DNA of 35,864 nt, taken from the NCBI GenBank assembly GCA_934373235.1, contig CAKROW010000023.1, forward strand, positions 1-35,864. Reading direction: 5' to 3'. The position numbers and the translations under genes are program-made. Positions 9,758-16,926 of this stretch are shown here, piece after piece. How positions within the stretch are numbered: the first letter of the stretch is position 1; each line of letters opens with the position of its first letter. Under the pieces are notes generated by a model, which saw only the letters and a list, made by a program, of their open reading frames with translations, was not told the origin of the DNA and did not search any database. The stretch is from an uncultured Blautia sp. Its GTDB lineage: Bacteria > Bacillota > Clostridia > Lachnospirales > Lachnospiraceae.

Positions 9758-10546
9758 ATGAGTGAAGTCATTGTCATTACATCAGGTAAAGGTGGCGTAG
9801 GAAAAACCACTACGGTTGCAAATATCGGGACAGGCCTGGCTGCGCTGGGCAAAAAAGTCGCAGTAGTGGATACAGATATCGGTCTTCGGAACCTTGATGT
9901 TGTCATGGGACTGGAGAACCGTATCGTTTACAATCTGGTGGATGTGATAAATGGTAACTGCCGGTTGAGGCAGGCACTGATCCGTGACAGGAGGCATCCG
10001 GATCTTTATCTTCTTCCGTCGGCACAGACTAAGGATAAAACGGCGGTATCCCCGGAACAGATGATCAAACTCACTGAAGATTTGAGAGAAGAATTTGATT
10101 ATGTGCTTCTGGACTGCCCGGCAGGGATCGAGAGAGGATTTCGTAATGCAGTTGCAGGGGCAGACAAGGCACTTGTGGTAACCACACCGGAGGTTTCAGC
10201 CATTCGTGATGCAGACCGCATCATAGGGCTTTTGGAATCTGGTGGGATCAGGGATATCCGGCTTATCATAAACCGGCTGCGTCCGGATATGATCGCCAGG
10301 GGAGATATGATGTCTGTGGAAGATGTTCTGGAAATACTTGCAGTAGATCTTATTGGTGCTATACTGGATGATGAACAGATCGTTATATCTACCAATCAGG
10401 GAGAGCCACTTTCCGGCAGAAACTCCCAGGCAGAGGAAGAATACAGAAATATCTGCAAAAGACTTATGGGGGAGGATATCCCATATACAGGGCTGAAACA
10501 GAAAAAAGGAGTTTTCAGGATGATTGGAAGTCTTTTCCATAAATGA
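9758..10546 (+). CDS. minD: Septum site-determining ATPase MinD
   Basis: A 262-residue ParA/MinD-type ATPase. The deviant Walker A motif GKGGVGKTT occupies residues 10-18, with VDTDIGLRNLDVVMGLENR (switch I region) and LLDCPAGIERG (Walker B) following. The C-terminal basic amphipathic tail (KQKKGVFRMIGSLFHK) is the expected membrane-targeting sequence. It cycles on the membrane under MinE stimulation to position the septum. An AGGAGG site lies 11 bases before the start. In many Clostridia minC sits immediately upstream; here only 65 bases separate PBP2 from minD and minC is absent. Confidence 0.97.
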   Translation: MSEVIVITSGKGGVGKTTTVANIGTGLAALGKKVAVVDTDIGLRNLDVVMGLENRIVYNLVDVINGNCRLRQALIRDRRHPDLYLLPSAQTKDKTAVSPEQMIKLTEDLREEFDYVLLDCPAGIERGFRNAVAGADKALVVTTPEVSAIRDADRIIGLLESGGIRDIRLIINRLRPDMIARGDMMSVEDVLEILAVDLIGAILDDEQIVISTNQGEPLSGRNSQAEEEYRNICKRLMGEDIPYTGLKQKKGVFRMIGSLFHK

Positions 10547-10560
10547 ATGGGGGGATCATG

Positions 10561-10803
10561 ATGAAGAATTTTTTCTCCGGAAAAAACCGTTCAGCAGGAT
10601 ATGCCCGGGATCGAATGAAACTTCTTCTGGTATCGGAACGGATTGACTGCTCACCGCAGATGATGAAACTTCTCAGAAACGATCTGATACATACAGTAAA
10701 GAAATACGTTGTTATTGATGAAACAAAGGTGGCAATACAGATCAGGCAGGATCCGCCTGTTATGTATGCCACGATACCGGTACTTAAGAAAAGGGATGTG
10801 TGA
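10561..10803 (+). CDS. minE: Cell division topological specificity factor MinE
   Basis: An 80-residue MinE, of normal length. The N-terminal membrane-targeting/MinD-binding stretch (MKNFFSGKNRSAGYARDRMK, then LLLVSER) is followed by the C-terminal topological-specificity dimer domain ending in YATIPVLKKRDV. Starts at 10558 and 10561 are adjacent in-frame ATGs; 10561 is preferred for its better spacing (six bases) from GGGG at 10551-10554. It stimulates MinD ATP hydrolysis, and sits 14 bases after minD. Confidence 0.88.
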   Translation: MKNFFSGKNRSAGYARDRMKLLLVSERIDCSPQMMKLLRNDLIHTVKKYVVIDETKVAIQIRQDPPVMYATIPVLKKRDV

Positions 10804-10806
10804 TTT

Positions 10807-11982
10807 ATGCTTAAACAGTATAAGCTGCGTTTTTATGATTTCAGACTGATCGTCTTTCTTCTGGCGATCAGTTTTATCGGGATTCAACTGGTCGGTACGG
10901 CTGCGGAGTCGCTTCGTTCCCGTCAGCTTGCAGGAGTTATCCTGGGAGTTATCCTGATGCTGGTTCTGTCACTGACGGATTATTCCTGGATTTTAAATTT
11001 TCAGTGGATTCTTTATGGATTTAATATTATTATGCTGCTGGCGGTGCGTTTTTTTGGAGACAGTGCCAACGGAGCTGCCAGATGGGTAGATCTTGGATTT
11101 ATCCGTTTTCAGCCTACAGAGCTTTCGAAGATCATTATTATTTTATTTTTTGCAAAATTTTTTATGGATCATGAGGAGGAGCTTAATACACTTAAAGTTC
11201 TTGCACAGGCGGCAGTGCTTCTTGTGATTCCTCTTACGCTGATCCTGGTGCAGCCGGACCTGAAAAATACTATTACAGTTGTTGTGCTGTTTTGTATTCT
11301 TGTTTATATTGCTGGTTTAAGCTATAAGATCATAGGAGGTGCGGCGCTGATCGCAATTCCCCTTGCAATTATTTTTCTGTCCATTGTAGTACAGCCGGAT
11401 CAGACTCTGATCGAGGATTATCAGCGAAAGCGAATCATGTCATTTCTTTATCCGGAAAATGAGGAATATGCAGATGATATTGAACAGCAGAATAACTCAA
11501 AGACGGCTATCGCTTCCGGTGAACTTGTGGGAAGGGTTTTCAGTAAAGATTCTTCTGTAACCTCAGTTAATGATGGTAATTTTGTATCTGAGAACCAGAC
11601 AGACTTTATTTTTGCTGTTGCAGGAGAAAATTACGGATTTATCGGATGTACAGTCATTGTATTGCTTTTGCTGGCGATCACGGTAGAATGTATCCGTCTG
11701 AGTCTGAGAGCCAAAGATCTTTCTGGAAAGATCATATGCTGCGGCGTAGGGAGCATTGTGGCGATTCAGAGCTTTATCAATATCTGTGTTGCCACAGGAA
11801 TGGCACCTAATACAGGAACCCCTCTTCCTTTTGTAAGTTATGGGCTGACATCCATTGTCAGTTTGTTCATTGGTATGGGAATGGTGCTGAATATCGGACT
11901 TCAGAGCAGTGCATATAACAAAGAAATCAAGAAAAAAGATAACAGGAAAGATCTGTACTTTCAGAAAGAGGAATATTTATGA
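10807..11982 (+). CDS. rodA: SEDS peptidoglycan glycosyltransferase RodA
   Basis: A 391-residue polytopic membrane protein of the FtsW/RodA/SpoVE (SEDS) family, with about ten hydrophobic helices. Family motifs seen are NGAARWVDLGFIRFQPTELSK and the C-terminal GMAPNTGTPLPFVSYGLTS. The conserved catalytic-region aspartate fits in the extracellular loop around QNNSKTAIASGEL, although this loop (SVTSVNDGNFVSENQTDFIFAVAGE) is slightly divergent. RodA polymerises glycan strands with PBP2. The gene context (mre, PBP2, min) favours RodA over FtsW. The last four bases overlap the carboxypeptidase start (ATGA). Confidence 0.92.
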   Translation: MLKQYKLRFYDFRLIVFLLAISFIGIQLVGTAAESLRSRQLAGVILGVILMLVLSLTDYSWILNFQWILYGFNIIMLLAVRFFGDSANGAARWVDLGFIRFQPTELSKIIIILFFAKFFMDHEEELNTLKVLAQAAVLLVIPLTLILVQPDLKNTITVVVLFCILVYIAGLSYKIIGGAALIAIPLAIIFLSIVVQPDQTLIEDYQRKRIMSFLYPENEEYADDIEQQNNSKTAIASGELVGRVFSKDSSVTSVNDGNFVSENQTDFIFAVAGENYGFIGCTVIVLLLLAITVECIRLSLRAKDLSGKIICCGVGSIVAIQSFINICVATGMAPNTGTPLPFVSYGLTSIVSLFIGMGMVLNIGLQSSAYNKEIKKKDNRKDLYFQKEEYL

Positions 11983-13130
11983 CAGATAAAACTCCTTCCA
12001 GAAACAGGACAAGACAATCGGCTTCAGGACAGAACAGAAAACCGGTTCAGCAGCCGCAGAGAACTGCCGGCAGAAAAACAGAATCCACTGTTTCAGCAAA
12101 AAAACGCTCTGCCCGTATGAGAAGGATGCGCAGGAGAAGAATACGGAATACTGTCTTTCTGGTACTGCTCCTGGTGGTTCTCTGTGGAGCTGGTGGATTT
12201 GGAATCTATACGTTGAGGGACGGGAATTTATCCAGTGAGAAGAATTCTTTTAACGCCTTTGACGAGTTTGAGAATACACTGGTTTCCAAAGAAAACCAGA
12301 GAGCAGAAGCATTTGCACAGAATCTCTGTGTTGTGGAAGAGGATACTCCCCTTGATTCTGTAACATTACAGGATAATCAGTCAGGTGTCCTTTTAAATCT
12401 TAATGATCAGAAAGTACTCTTTGCAAAGGGTGCTTATGATAAAGTATATCCGGCCAGCATAACCAAGATCATGACTGCTGTACTTGCTTTCAAATATGGA
12501 AATATGGATGATACTGTGACCATTACCCAGGAAAATGTAACTCTTGAGGAAGGCTCACAGGTTGCCGGTTTCCAGGCAGGTGACCAGGTGACCATGGACA
12601 AGCTCATCCACTGCCTTTTAGTGTATTCAGCCAATGATGCAGCTTCTGCCATTGCCTCCCATGTAGGTGGTTCTACGGAGCAGTTTGTGGAAATGATGAA
12701 CAGTTACGCAGCACAGCTTGGATGTACAGGAACCCATTTTACAAATCCACATGGTCTGCAGGATGAGAACCACTATACAACACCATATGATATTTATCTG
12801 ATGCTTAAGGAGGCACTGAATTATCCGGAATTTACGGAGATCACACAGATGCCCTCCTATACAGTGAATTACACACACTCCGATGGAAGTGCTGTGAGTA
12901 CCACACTGACAGCAACAGATCATTATCTTACTGGAGAAGCGACCGCACCAAAGGATGTCACAGTCCTGGGAGGAAAAACTGGAACTACCAGCAATGCAGG
13001 AAACTGTCTGGCACTTTTAAGCCAGAATGCATATGGAAAGCCATTTGTCTCCATTGTGATGGGTGCACCTTCCAAAGAGGTATTGTATGAAGAAATGACT
13101 TCACTTCTGCAGAACATCAATAACACCTGA
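11979..13130 (+). CDS. D-alanyl-D-alanine carboxypeptidase (serine-type, peptidase S11)
   Basis: A 383-residue penicillin-binding carboxypeptidase that trims the terminal D-Ala from wall pentapeptides. Active-site motifs are S160-I-T-K163, S217-A-N219 and K333-T-G335. Unusually, the protein begins with a strongly basic, Gln/Arg/Lys-rich cytoplasmic tail of about 50 residues and one membrane segment (about 55-75), so it is N-terminally anchored rather than secreted through a cleavable signal with a C-terminal anchor as in classical DacA; there is no C-terminal hydrophobic helix. ATGA overlap with rodA. Confidence 0.92.
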   Translation: MTDKTPSRNRTRQSASGQNRKPVQQPQRTAGRKTESTVSAKKRSARMRRMRRRRIRNTVFLVLLLVVLCGAGGFGIYTLRDGNLSSEKNSFNAFDEFENTLVSKENQRAEAFAQNLCVVEEDTPLDSVTLQDNQSGVLLNLNDQKVLFAKGAYDKVYPASITKIMTAVLAFKYGNMDDTVTITQENVTLEEGSQVAGFQAGDQVTMDKLIHCLLVYSANDAASAIASHVGGSTEQFVEMMNSYAAQLGCTGTHFTNPHGLQDENHYTTPYDIYLMLKEALNYPEFTEITQMPSYTVNYTHSDGSAVSTTLTATDHYLTGEATAPKDVTVLGGKTGTTSNAGNCLALLSQNAYGKPFVSIVMGAPSKEVLYEEMTSLLQNINNT

Positions 13131-13159
13131 TCAGACTGACACCAAAGGAGAGCAGAATC

Positions 13160-13732
13160 ATGATTATTACTATTGACAGACAATGCGGATGTGGCGGACA
13201 CAGGATTGGACAGATACTGGCTCAAAAACTGGGACTGGAACTGTACGATAAGAGAAAGCTGATGGAAGAAGCCAAAAAGCTAGGAAGATTTGATGAGAAC
13301 CGGGATTTTTTTGATGAAAAATCAGTAAACAGTCTTCTTTTTTCTATTGCCATGAATTATGGGGATAAAAATCCCATGGAAAATTCATTTGAACTGGTAC
13401 GTGAACTTACAAAAGGCAAACCGTTTGTTATGATCGGACGATGTTCCAACATTATTTACAAAGATGAGATGGATGTTACGACCATATTTCTTCACGGAGA
13501 TATGGAACACCGTATAAAGCGTATCATGGAACGGGACGGTGTTTCAGAAAAGGCTGCCAGACATACGATTAAAGAGACAGACAAAAAAAGAGAAATTTTT
13601 CACAAATCCTGTACAGAGATTTCATGGACAGATTCAACACAGTATGAACTGTGCCTGGACACCGGAATACTTGGTATAGAAAGATCTGCGGAAATAATCA
13701 TGGATTATATCAGAGCAAAAGAACAAAAATAA
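13160..13732 (+). CDS. Cytidylate kinase-like family protein (first copy)
   Basis: A 190-residue protein of the cytidylate-kinase-like family (Pfam PF13189). It starts with the family pattern IDRQCGCGGHRIGQILAQKLG, a nucleotide-binding-loop-like segment without the classical Walker A lysine, then a YDKRKLM region and the central MIGRCSNIIY motif. The family's substrate is unknown and it should not be called Cmk. An AAAGGAG site precedes the start. A strong terminator follows 17 bases after the stop. A paralogue of the same architecture is encoded at 22060-22710 on the other strand. Confidence 0.85.
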   Translation: MIITIDRQCGCGGHRIGQILAQKLGLELYDKRKLMEEAKKLGRFDENRDFFDEKSVNSLLFSIAMNYGDKNPMENSFELVRELTKGKPFVMIGRCSNIIYKDEMDVTTIFLHGDMEHRIKRIMERDGVSEKAARHTIKETDKKREIFHKSCTEISWTDSTQYELCLDTGILGIERSAEIIMDYIRAKEQK

Positions 13733-13748
13733 AACGGACATAAAAAAG

Positions 13749-13784
13749 TCCCGTATGACAGGAAATTGTCATGCGGGATTTTTT
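13749..13784. terminator. Bidirectional intrinsic terminator
   Basis: A 12-bp stem (TCCCGTATGACA, 13749-13760, with TGTCATGCGGGA, 13767-13778; one wobble pair) has a six-base loop, a T run on its right (13779-13784) and an A run on its left (13742-13747). It can terminate both the mre-min-rodA cluster (+) and the convergent gene ending at 13803 (-). Confidence 0.9.
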
Positions 13785-13802
13785 GGTATAAGATCTTGAT
13801 TC

Positions 13803-14297
13803 TTACTGCTGGTCAGGATAGATGATCACATCCCAGTCTGTATCATCTGCACTGGAAAAAAAATCATCGGTTGTGGGATCACTGTCCTCATCTACGATCA
13901 CAGGAACCTGTGTACTGTCGGAACTGCTTTCACTGTCATAGGTATCTTCTGTATAGATTGGAAACTCTGCAGTTTCCTGAGAGGTATCAGAAGTATGGGA
14001 TGTATCTGTGGTTTCAGGGACACTGGAAGTTGGCTGCGGAAGAGGTTCGGCAGGTGTTTGGGTGGCTTTTACAGGAGTCGTGGCAACCGGAGAAGGTGTT
14101 GCTGTTGCAGATGTCGGTGATTCTGAAACGGTGATAACAGTGTTCTGCCCAATATTTTCATTTGAAAAATCTGTGGCCTTTTCTCCAGACAGGAGATAAT
14201 TCAGCCCATTATTTGGAATTGCCATATAAACGAACAGCATTACAACGCAGAGAGCAAGAGCGCAGCCTGCAATTTTAACTTCTTCTTTATACCTCAT
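13803..14297 (-). CDS. Hypothetical membrane-anchored Ser/Thr/Pro-rich protein
   Basis: 164 residues, not recognised. A short basic N-terminus is followed by one hydrophobic segment (about residues 9-27) and a small ordered-looking stretch (IPNNGLNYLLSGEKATDF). From about residue 45 it is low-complexity, rich in Ser, Thr, Pro, Glu and Asp (repeated SPTSATATPSP-like and QPTSSVPETTDTSHTSDTS runs), ending acidic. This looks like an extracytoplasmic disordered stalk without a catalytic domain or sortase signal. AGGAGG lies nine bases before the start, and the gene stands alone, convergent to the mre cluster. Confidence 0.75.
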   Translation of the reverse strand: MRYKEEVKIAGCALALCVVMLFVYMAIPNNGLNYLLSGEKATDFSNENIGQNTVITVSESPTSATATPSPVATTPVKATQTPAEPLPQPTSSVPETTDTSHTSDTSQETAEFPIYTEDTYDSESSSDSTQVPVIVDEDSDPTTDDFFSSADDTDWDVIIYPDQQ

Positions 14298-14325
14298 ATA
14301 AAATCACCTCCTGAATTCTGAAAAA

Positions 14326-14334
14326 ATTATATCA
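14326..14334 (-). promoter_or_regulatory. Extended -10 promoter element for the Ser/Thr-rich protein gene
   Basis: On the minus strand TGATATAAT forms an extended -10 (perfect TATAAT preceded by TG and one base), 29 bases before the start codon. No convincing -35 at 17 bases is seen, which extended -10 promoters can do without. Confidence 0.45.
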
Positions 14335-14419
14335 TGGCCATTGATGTAAATTGTAAATATAAGTTTTCCATAAAAAATTTCAGTTGCATTTTGGAGTTGT
14401 ATCAAGTACAATATGTTCA

Positions 14420-14433
14420 TGAACAAATGTTTG
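14420..14433 (+). promoter_or_regulatory. Candidate LexA (SOS) box upstream of the YdjM-family gene
   Basis: TGAACAAATGTTTG matches the Bacillus-type LexA consensus CGAACRNRYGTTYC at 12 of 14 positions, with the inner GAAC-N4-GTT intact. It overlaps a perfect 12-bp palindrome TGTTCATGAACA (14414-14425) and sits about 40 bases before the start, just upstream of -10-like sequences (TATTAT 14447-14452, TATAAC 14450-14455). The lexA gene of this window has boxes of similar form. The palindrome leaves open another repressor. Confidence 0.4.
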
Positions 14434-14471
14434 TTGACAGCTATTGTATTATAACACGAAGGGATAAAAAT

Positions 14472-15077
14472 ATGTTAGGGAAAACACACATGGCAGTAGG
14501 GATTGCCACTGGCCTGGTTATTTTGCAGCCACAGAGTATAACAGAGCTTATCATAGGAATCGGAACTGCCGCTATAGGTGCAGTGATCAGTGATATAGAT
14601 GTGGGAACTTCAGAGTCCCACAGGGAGGCTGACAAGATTATCGGTATATCTTCATTTCTGGTTCTTATTATGCTGTTACTGGAATGGAAATGGAACATCG
14701 GAGTCTGGCACAGACTGATGAATGATGGAAACAGAGCGAGACTTATCCTGTCCGCAGGTATATTTCTTATTATCTGTGCCTGGGGAAAGGAACAGCCACA
14801 CAGATCTTTTATGCATTCACTGGCTGCCCTGGTTCTTCTTACAGGCTGTGTAAAGATGTTTCTTCCTGTGGCAGCCCCTTATTTTGGAGTGGCCTTTGGG
14901 TCTCATCTGATTCTTGATCTTCTCAACCGGAAAGGAGAGCGGCTTTTTTATCCTCTGCAAACTGGTTTCAGTCTCAGATTATGCTCTGCACAGGGAATTA
15001 TAAACAGGTTCCTGTTCAGTGCAGGTTCTGTTATTTCCTTGGGGGCTGTGATCTATACGCTGACCAGATTGATGTAG
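14472..15077 (+). CDS. YdjM-family membrane-bound putative metal-dependent hydrolase
   Basis: 201 residues; the start at 14472 follows a GAAGGGA site, and a longer in-frame start at 14334 would begin inside the promoter region. The family (Pfam PF04307, named for a LexA-regulated E. coli inner-membrane protein) shows conserved polar residues in and near membrane helices: GKTHMAVG at the N-terminus, SDIDVGTSESHREAD, HRSFMHSLAAL and FGSHLILDLLNRKGERLFYPL. These His/Asp clusters are thought to bind metal, but the reaction is unknown. About four or five hydrophobic helices are visible. An SOS-box-like element lies upstream. Confidence 0.85.
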   Translation: MLGKTHMAVGIATGLVILQPQSITELIIGIGTAAIGAVISDIDVGTSESHREADKIIGISSFLVLIMLLLEWKWNIGVWHRLMNDGNRARLILSAGIFLIICAWGKEQPHRSFMHSLAALVLLTGCVKMFLPVAAPYFGVAFGSHLILDLLNRKGERLFYPLQTGFSLRLCSAQGIINRFLFSAGSVISLGAVIYTLTRLM

Positions 15078-15141
15078 GTAGAAAAATCAGGTGTGGGATG
15101 ATATAATAAATAAAACAGATTTTCAGAAAGAAGGCATTAAT

Positions 15142-15372
15142 ATGCGTCAGGAGAAATTTAAAATGGAACGTCAGGGGCTGATCCGGATCGGAGATAAAGT
15201 AGAAATATCAGAGTTCCAGTCTTATATGAATTACAGCTATGTAATAGAACCGGCTGTAGCCATGTCCGGCTGTTACAAAAATGCAGACAGGATTAAGTCC
15301 AGAGAGGGCATTATAAAGAACATCGAACATACTCCCAGAGGGTTTATCGTAACGGCAGAATTTGAAGAATAA
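15142..15372 (+). CDS. Hypothetical small protein
   Basis: 76 residues, not recognised. The start at 15142 is chosen because AGAAGG lies seven to eight bases upstream; an upstream in-frame ATG at 15091 has no clear site. The product is soluble-looking, with a beta-rich pattern (IRIGDKVEISEF, SREGIIKNIEHTPRGFIVTAEF) that resembles a small barrel such as a KOW/SH3-like fold; this is only an impression. It lies 17 bases upstream of the HD hydrolase and is probably co-transcribed with it. Confidence 0.6.
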   Translation: MRQEKFKMERQGLIRIGDKVEISEFQSYMNYSYVIEPAVAMSGCYKNADRIKSREGIIKNIEHTPRGFIVTAEFEE

Positions 15373-15389
15373 AAAGGGGATGTGAATTT

Positions 15390-15932
15390 ATGAGTAACTG
15401 TATCACAACCTATACCGGAGAACATTTTGACCCGGTAAATCCGGATTCAGAAAAAATATGTATCCGGGATATTGCTCATGCACTTTCTCTTATATGTCGG
15501 GGAAATGGTCATGTGAGTACGTTTTTTTCCGTAGGCCAGCATTGTATCGCCTGTGCAGAGGAAGCCGCTGCAAGGGGGCTTTCCGGGCGTATGGTTCTGG
15601 CATGTCTTCTTCATGATGCAAGTGAGTGTTATATGTCTGACGTTCCCAGACCTTTTAAGAGAACTCTCACAGAATACCGGAAGCAGGAGGAGATACTTCT
15701 GGATATGATCTATCGTAAGTATCTTGGTTCTCCACTGAGTATTGAAGAAAAGAAACAGATCAAAGAGATAGATGATGCACTTCTGTGGTATGATCTCAGA
15801 TATCTTTTGAATGAAACTGATACCGGAACACCGCCGGAAATTCATATTTCGCTATGCTATGAGGAGATACCGTTTAAAAATGTGGAGGAGAAATATCTTC
15901 AGATATTTTATAAATACAGAAATCAGCCATAA
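15390..15932 (+). CDS. HD-domain phosphohydrolase (YfbR-like)
   Basis: 180 residues. The metal-binding HD signature is present as H51, H75-D76 (CLLHDASECYMSDVPRPFK) and a later Asp in the EIDDALLWYD helix. The segment after HD (SECYMSDVPRPFK) is the mark of the YfbR/COG1896 group, which in E. coli dephosphorylates deoxynucleoside 5'-monophosphates; that activity is inferred here. Length is close to the family's. AAGGGGATG serves as ribosome binding site. No terminator follows; the next gene has its own promoter. Confidence 0.8.
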   Translation: MSNCITTYTGEHFDPVNPDSEKICIRDIAHALSLICRGNGHVSTFFSVGQHCIACAEEAAARGLSGRMVLACLLHDASECYMSDVPRPFKRTLTEYRKQEEILLDMIYRKYLGSPLSIEEKKQIKEIDDALLWYDLRYLLNETDTGTPPEIHISLCYEEIPFKNVEEKYLQIFYKYRNQP

Positions 15933-15974
15933 TTCTAAATTGATGAAAAATTGCCGGAATTATTAAAAATACTC

Positions 15975-16003
15975 TTGTAATTTCAAGCATAATGCACTAT
16001 AAT
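15975..16003 (+). promoter_or_regulatory. Strong sigma-A promoter for the small P-loop protein
   Basis: TTGTAA (15975-15980), a 17-base spacer and a perfect TATAAT (15998-16003), in an AT-rich gap of 133 bases. The transcript would have a leader of about 55 bases ending in a full AAGGAGG site (16051-16057). Confidence 0.75.
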
Positions 16004-16065
16004 AATTAACATATTAATAGTAATTTTGTTTAAAATTATTATATTGGTCTAAGGAGGAAAACAAT

Positions 16066-16485
16066 ATGGTTGAACTGATCGTAGGAAAGAAAGGCAAAGG
16101 CAAGACAAAAGTACTGTTAGACAAGGTTAATGGAGCTGTTAAAGAGGCTAACGGAAGCATTGTTTACTTAGACAAGAGCGGGAAACATATGTATGAATTA
16201 AATAACAAGGTACGTCTCATTGATGTTTCCGGTTTTCCGGTTAAAAATGCAGATGAATTTGTTGGATTTATTTGTGGTATTCTTTCTCAGGATCATGATC
16301 TTGAGCAGATTTATCTGGATAGTTTTCTTACAACAGCCAAGCTTGAGGGACAGGATGTAACAGGAACATTGAAACAGCTTGACGCGATCGGAGAGCAGTT
16401 TAAGGTTTCCTTTATTATCAGTATGTCTCTGGACAAAGAAGAAGTTCCAGCAGAATTCCAGGATAAGATCAGTACTGCCTTATAA
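16066..16485 (+). CDS. Small P-loop NTPase-like protein of unknown function
   Basis: 139 residues. Right at the N-terminus is a canonical Walker A, G7-KKGKG-K13-T14, and a Walker-B-like hydrophobic strand ending in Asp is at LEQIYLDSFL (about residues 80-90). No further domain follows, so this is a stand-alone mini-ATPase core; similar proteins are sometimes annotated loosely as 'PilT-like', which is not supported by length or neighbours. The gene has a private strong promoter, a perfect AAGGAGG site eight bases from the ATG and its own terminator, so it should be an abundant monocistronic product. Real partners are unknown. Confidence 0.75.
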   Translation: MVELIVGKKGKGKTKVLLDKVNGAVKEANGSIVYLDKSGKHMYELNNKVRLIDVSGFPVKNADEFVGFICGILSQDHDLEQIYLDSFLTTAKLEGQDVTGTLKQLDAIGEQFKVSFIISMSLDKEEVPAEFQDKISTAL

Positions 16486-16527
16486 TTGAATATGAAATGT
16501 CTTTAACTACATAGGACATATAAGATC

Positions 16528-16565
16528 AGGGATTCTGAGACTAAAGTATTCAGAATCCCTTTTTC
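16528..16565 (+). terminator. Intrinsic terminator after the P-loop gene
   Basis: Perfect 11-bp stem AGGGATTCTGA (16528-16538) with TCAGAATCCCT (16550-16560), an 11-base loop and a T run to 16564. It separates the P-loop gene from the next small gene. Confidence 0.9.
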
Positions 16566-16602
16566 GGGCATAAAGAATTAAAATAATGGAGAGGAGTTTT
16601 TG

Positions 16603-16860
16603 ATGAACGAGTTATATGAAGCAATCGAAAAAAAAATAATGGAATCAGGTTATCCGAGAAAGATTTCAGGAGAAGCTGTTTATGATGATATCTGTGATCA
16701 GATAGAAGGAAAAGAAAATGGCAGTTATATTTTAATGTCAAAATTTGAAGATGATGTAATTTTTGAATATCATATTACAGTAATGGATAATGAGTTTAAT
16801 CTTGGGGTTCTGACAATGCGCACACCAGAAGGTGTATATGAAACAAATTTTGATGAATAA
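16603..16860 (+). CDS. Hypothetical small acidic protein
   Basis: 85 residues, not recognised; acidic, with no signal or membrane segment. The N-terminal half looks helical (MNELYEAIEKKIMESGY) and the rest beta-rich (SYILMSKFEDDVIFEYHITVMDN). GAGAGGAG lies about eight bases before the start. It sits between two terminators, so a promoter is expected in the short gap after 16565, where I see no clear one; read-through from the strong upstream promoter is possible. Codon use is AT-rich compared with the mre genes. Confidence 0.65.
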   Translation: MNELYEAIEKKIMESGYPRKISGEAVYDDICDQIEGKENGSYILMSKFEDDVIFEYHITVMDNEFNLGVLTMRTPEGVYETNFDE

Positions 16861-16863
16861 GAT

Positions 16864-16903
16864 AAACAGGGAAACAGCTTTTGGAAGCTTTTTCCCTGTT
16901 TTT
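16864..16903. terminator. Bidirectional terminator between convergent genes
   Basis: Perfect 11-bp stem AAACAGGGAAA (16864-16874) with TTTCCCTGTTT (16891-16901), extended inside by AGCTT/AAGCT, followed by a T run. It serves the + strand small gene and, with the A/T-rich flank, possibly the convergent recombinase gene. Confidence 0.85.
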
Positions 16904-16926
16904 ACTATATAAAGTAAGTAATACAT

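Noticed and set aside
16066..16485. Twitching-motility ATPase PilT
   Set aside because: Only 139 residues, no PilT-specific boxes and no pilus genes nearby.
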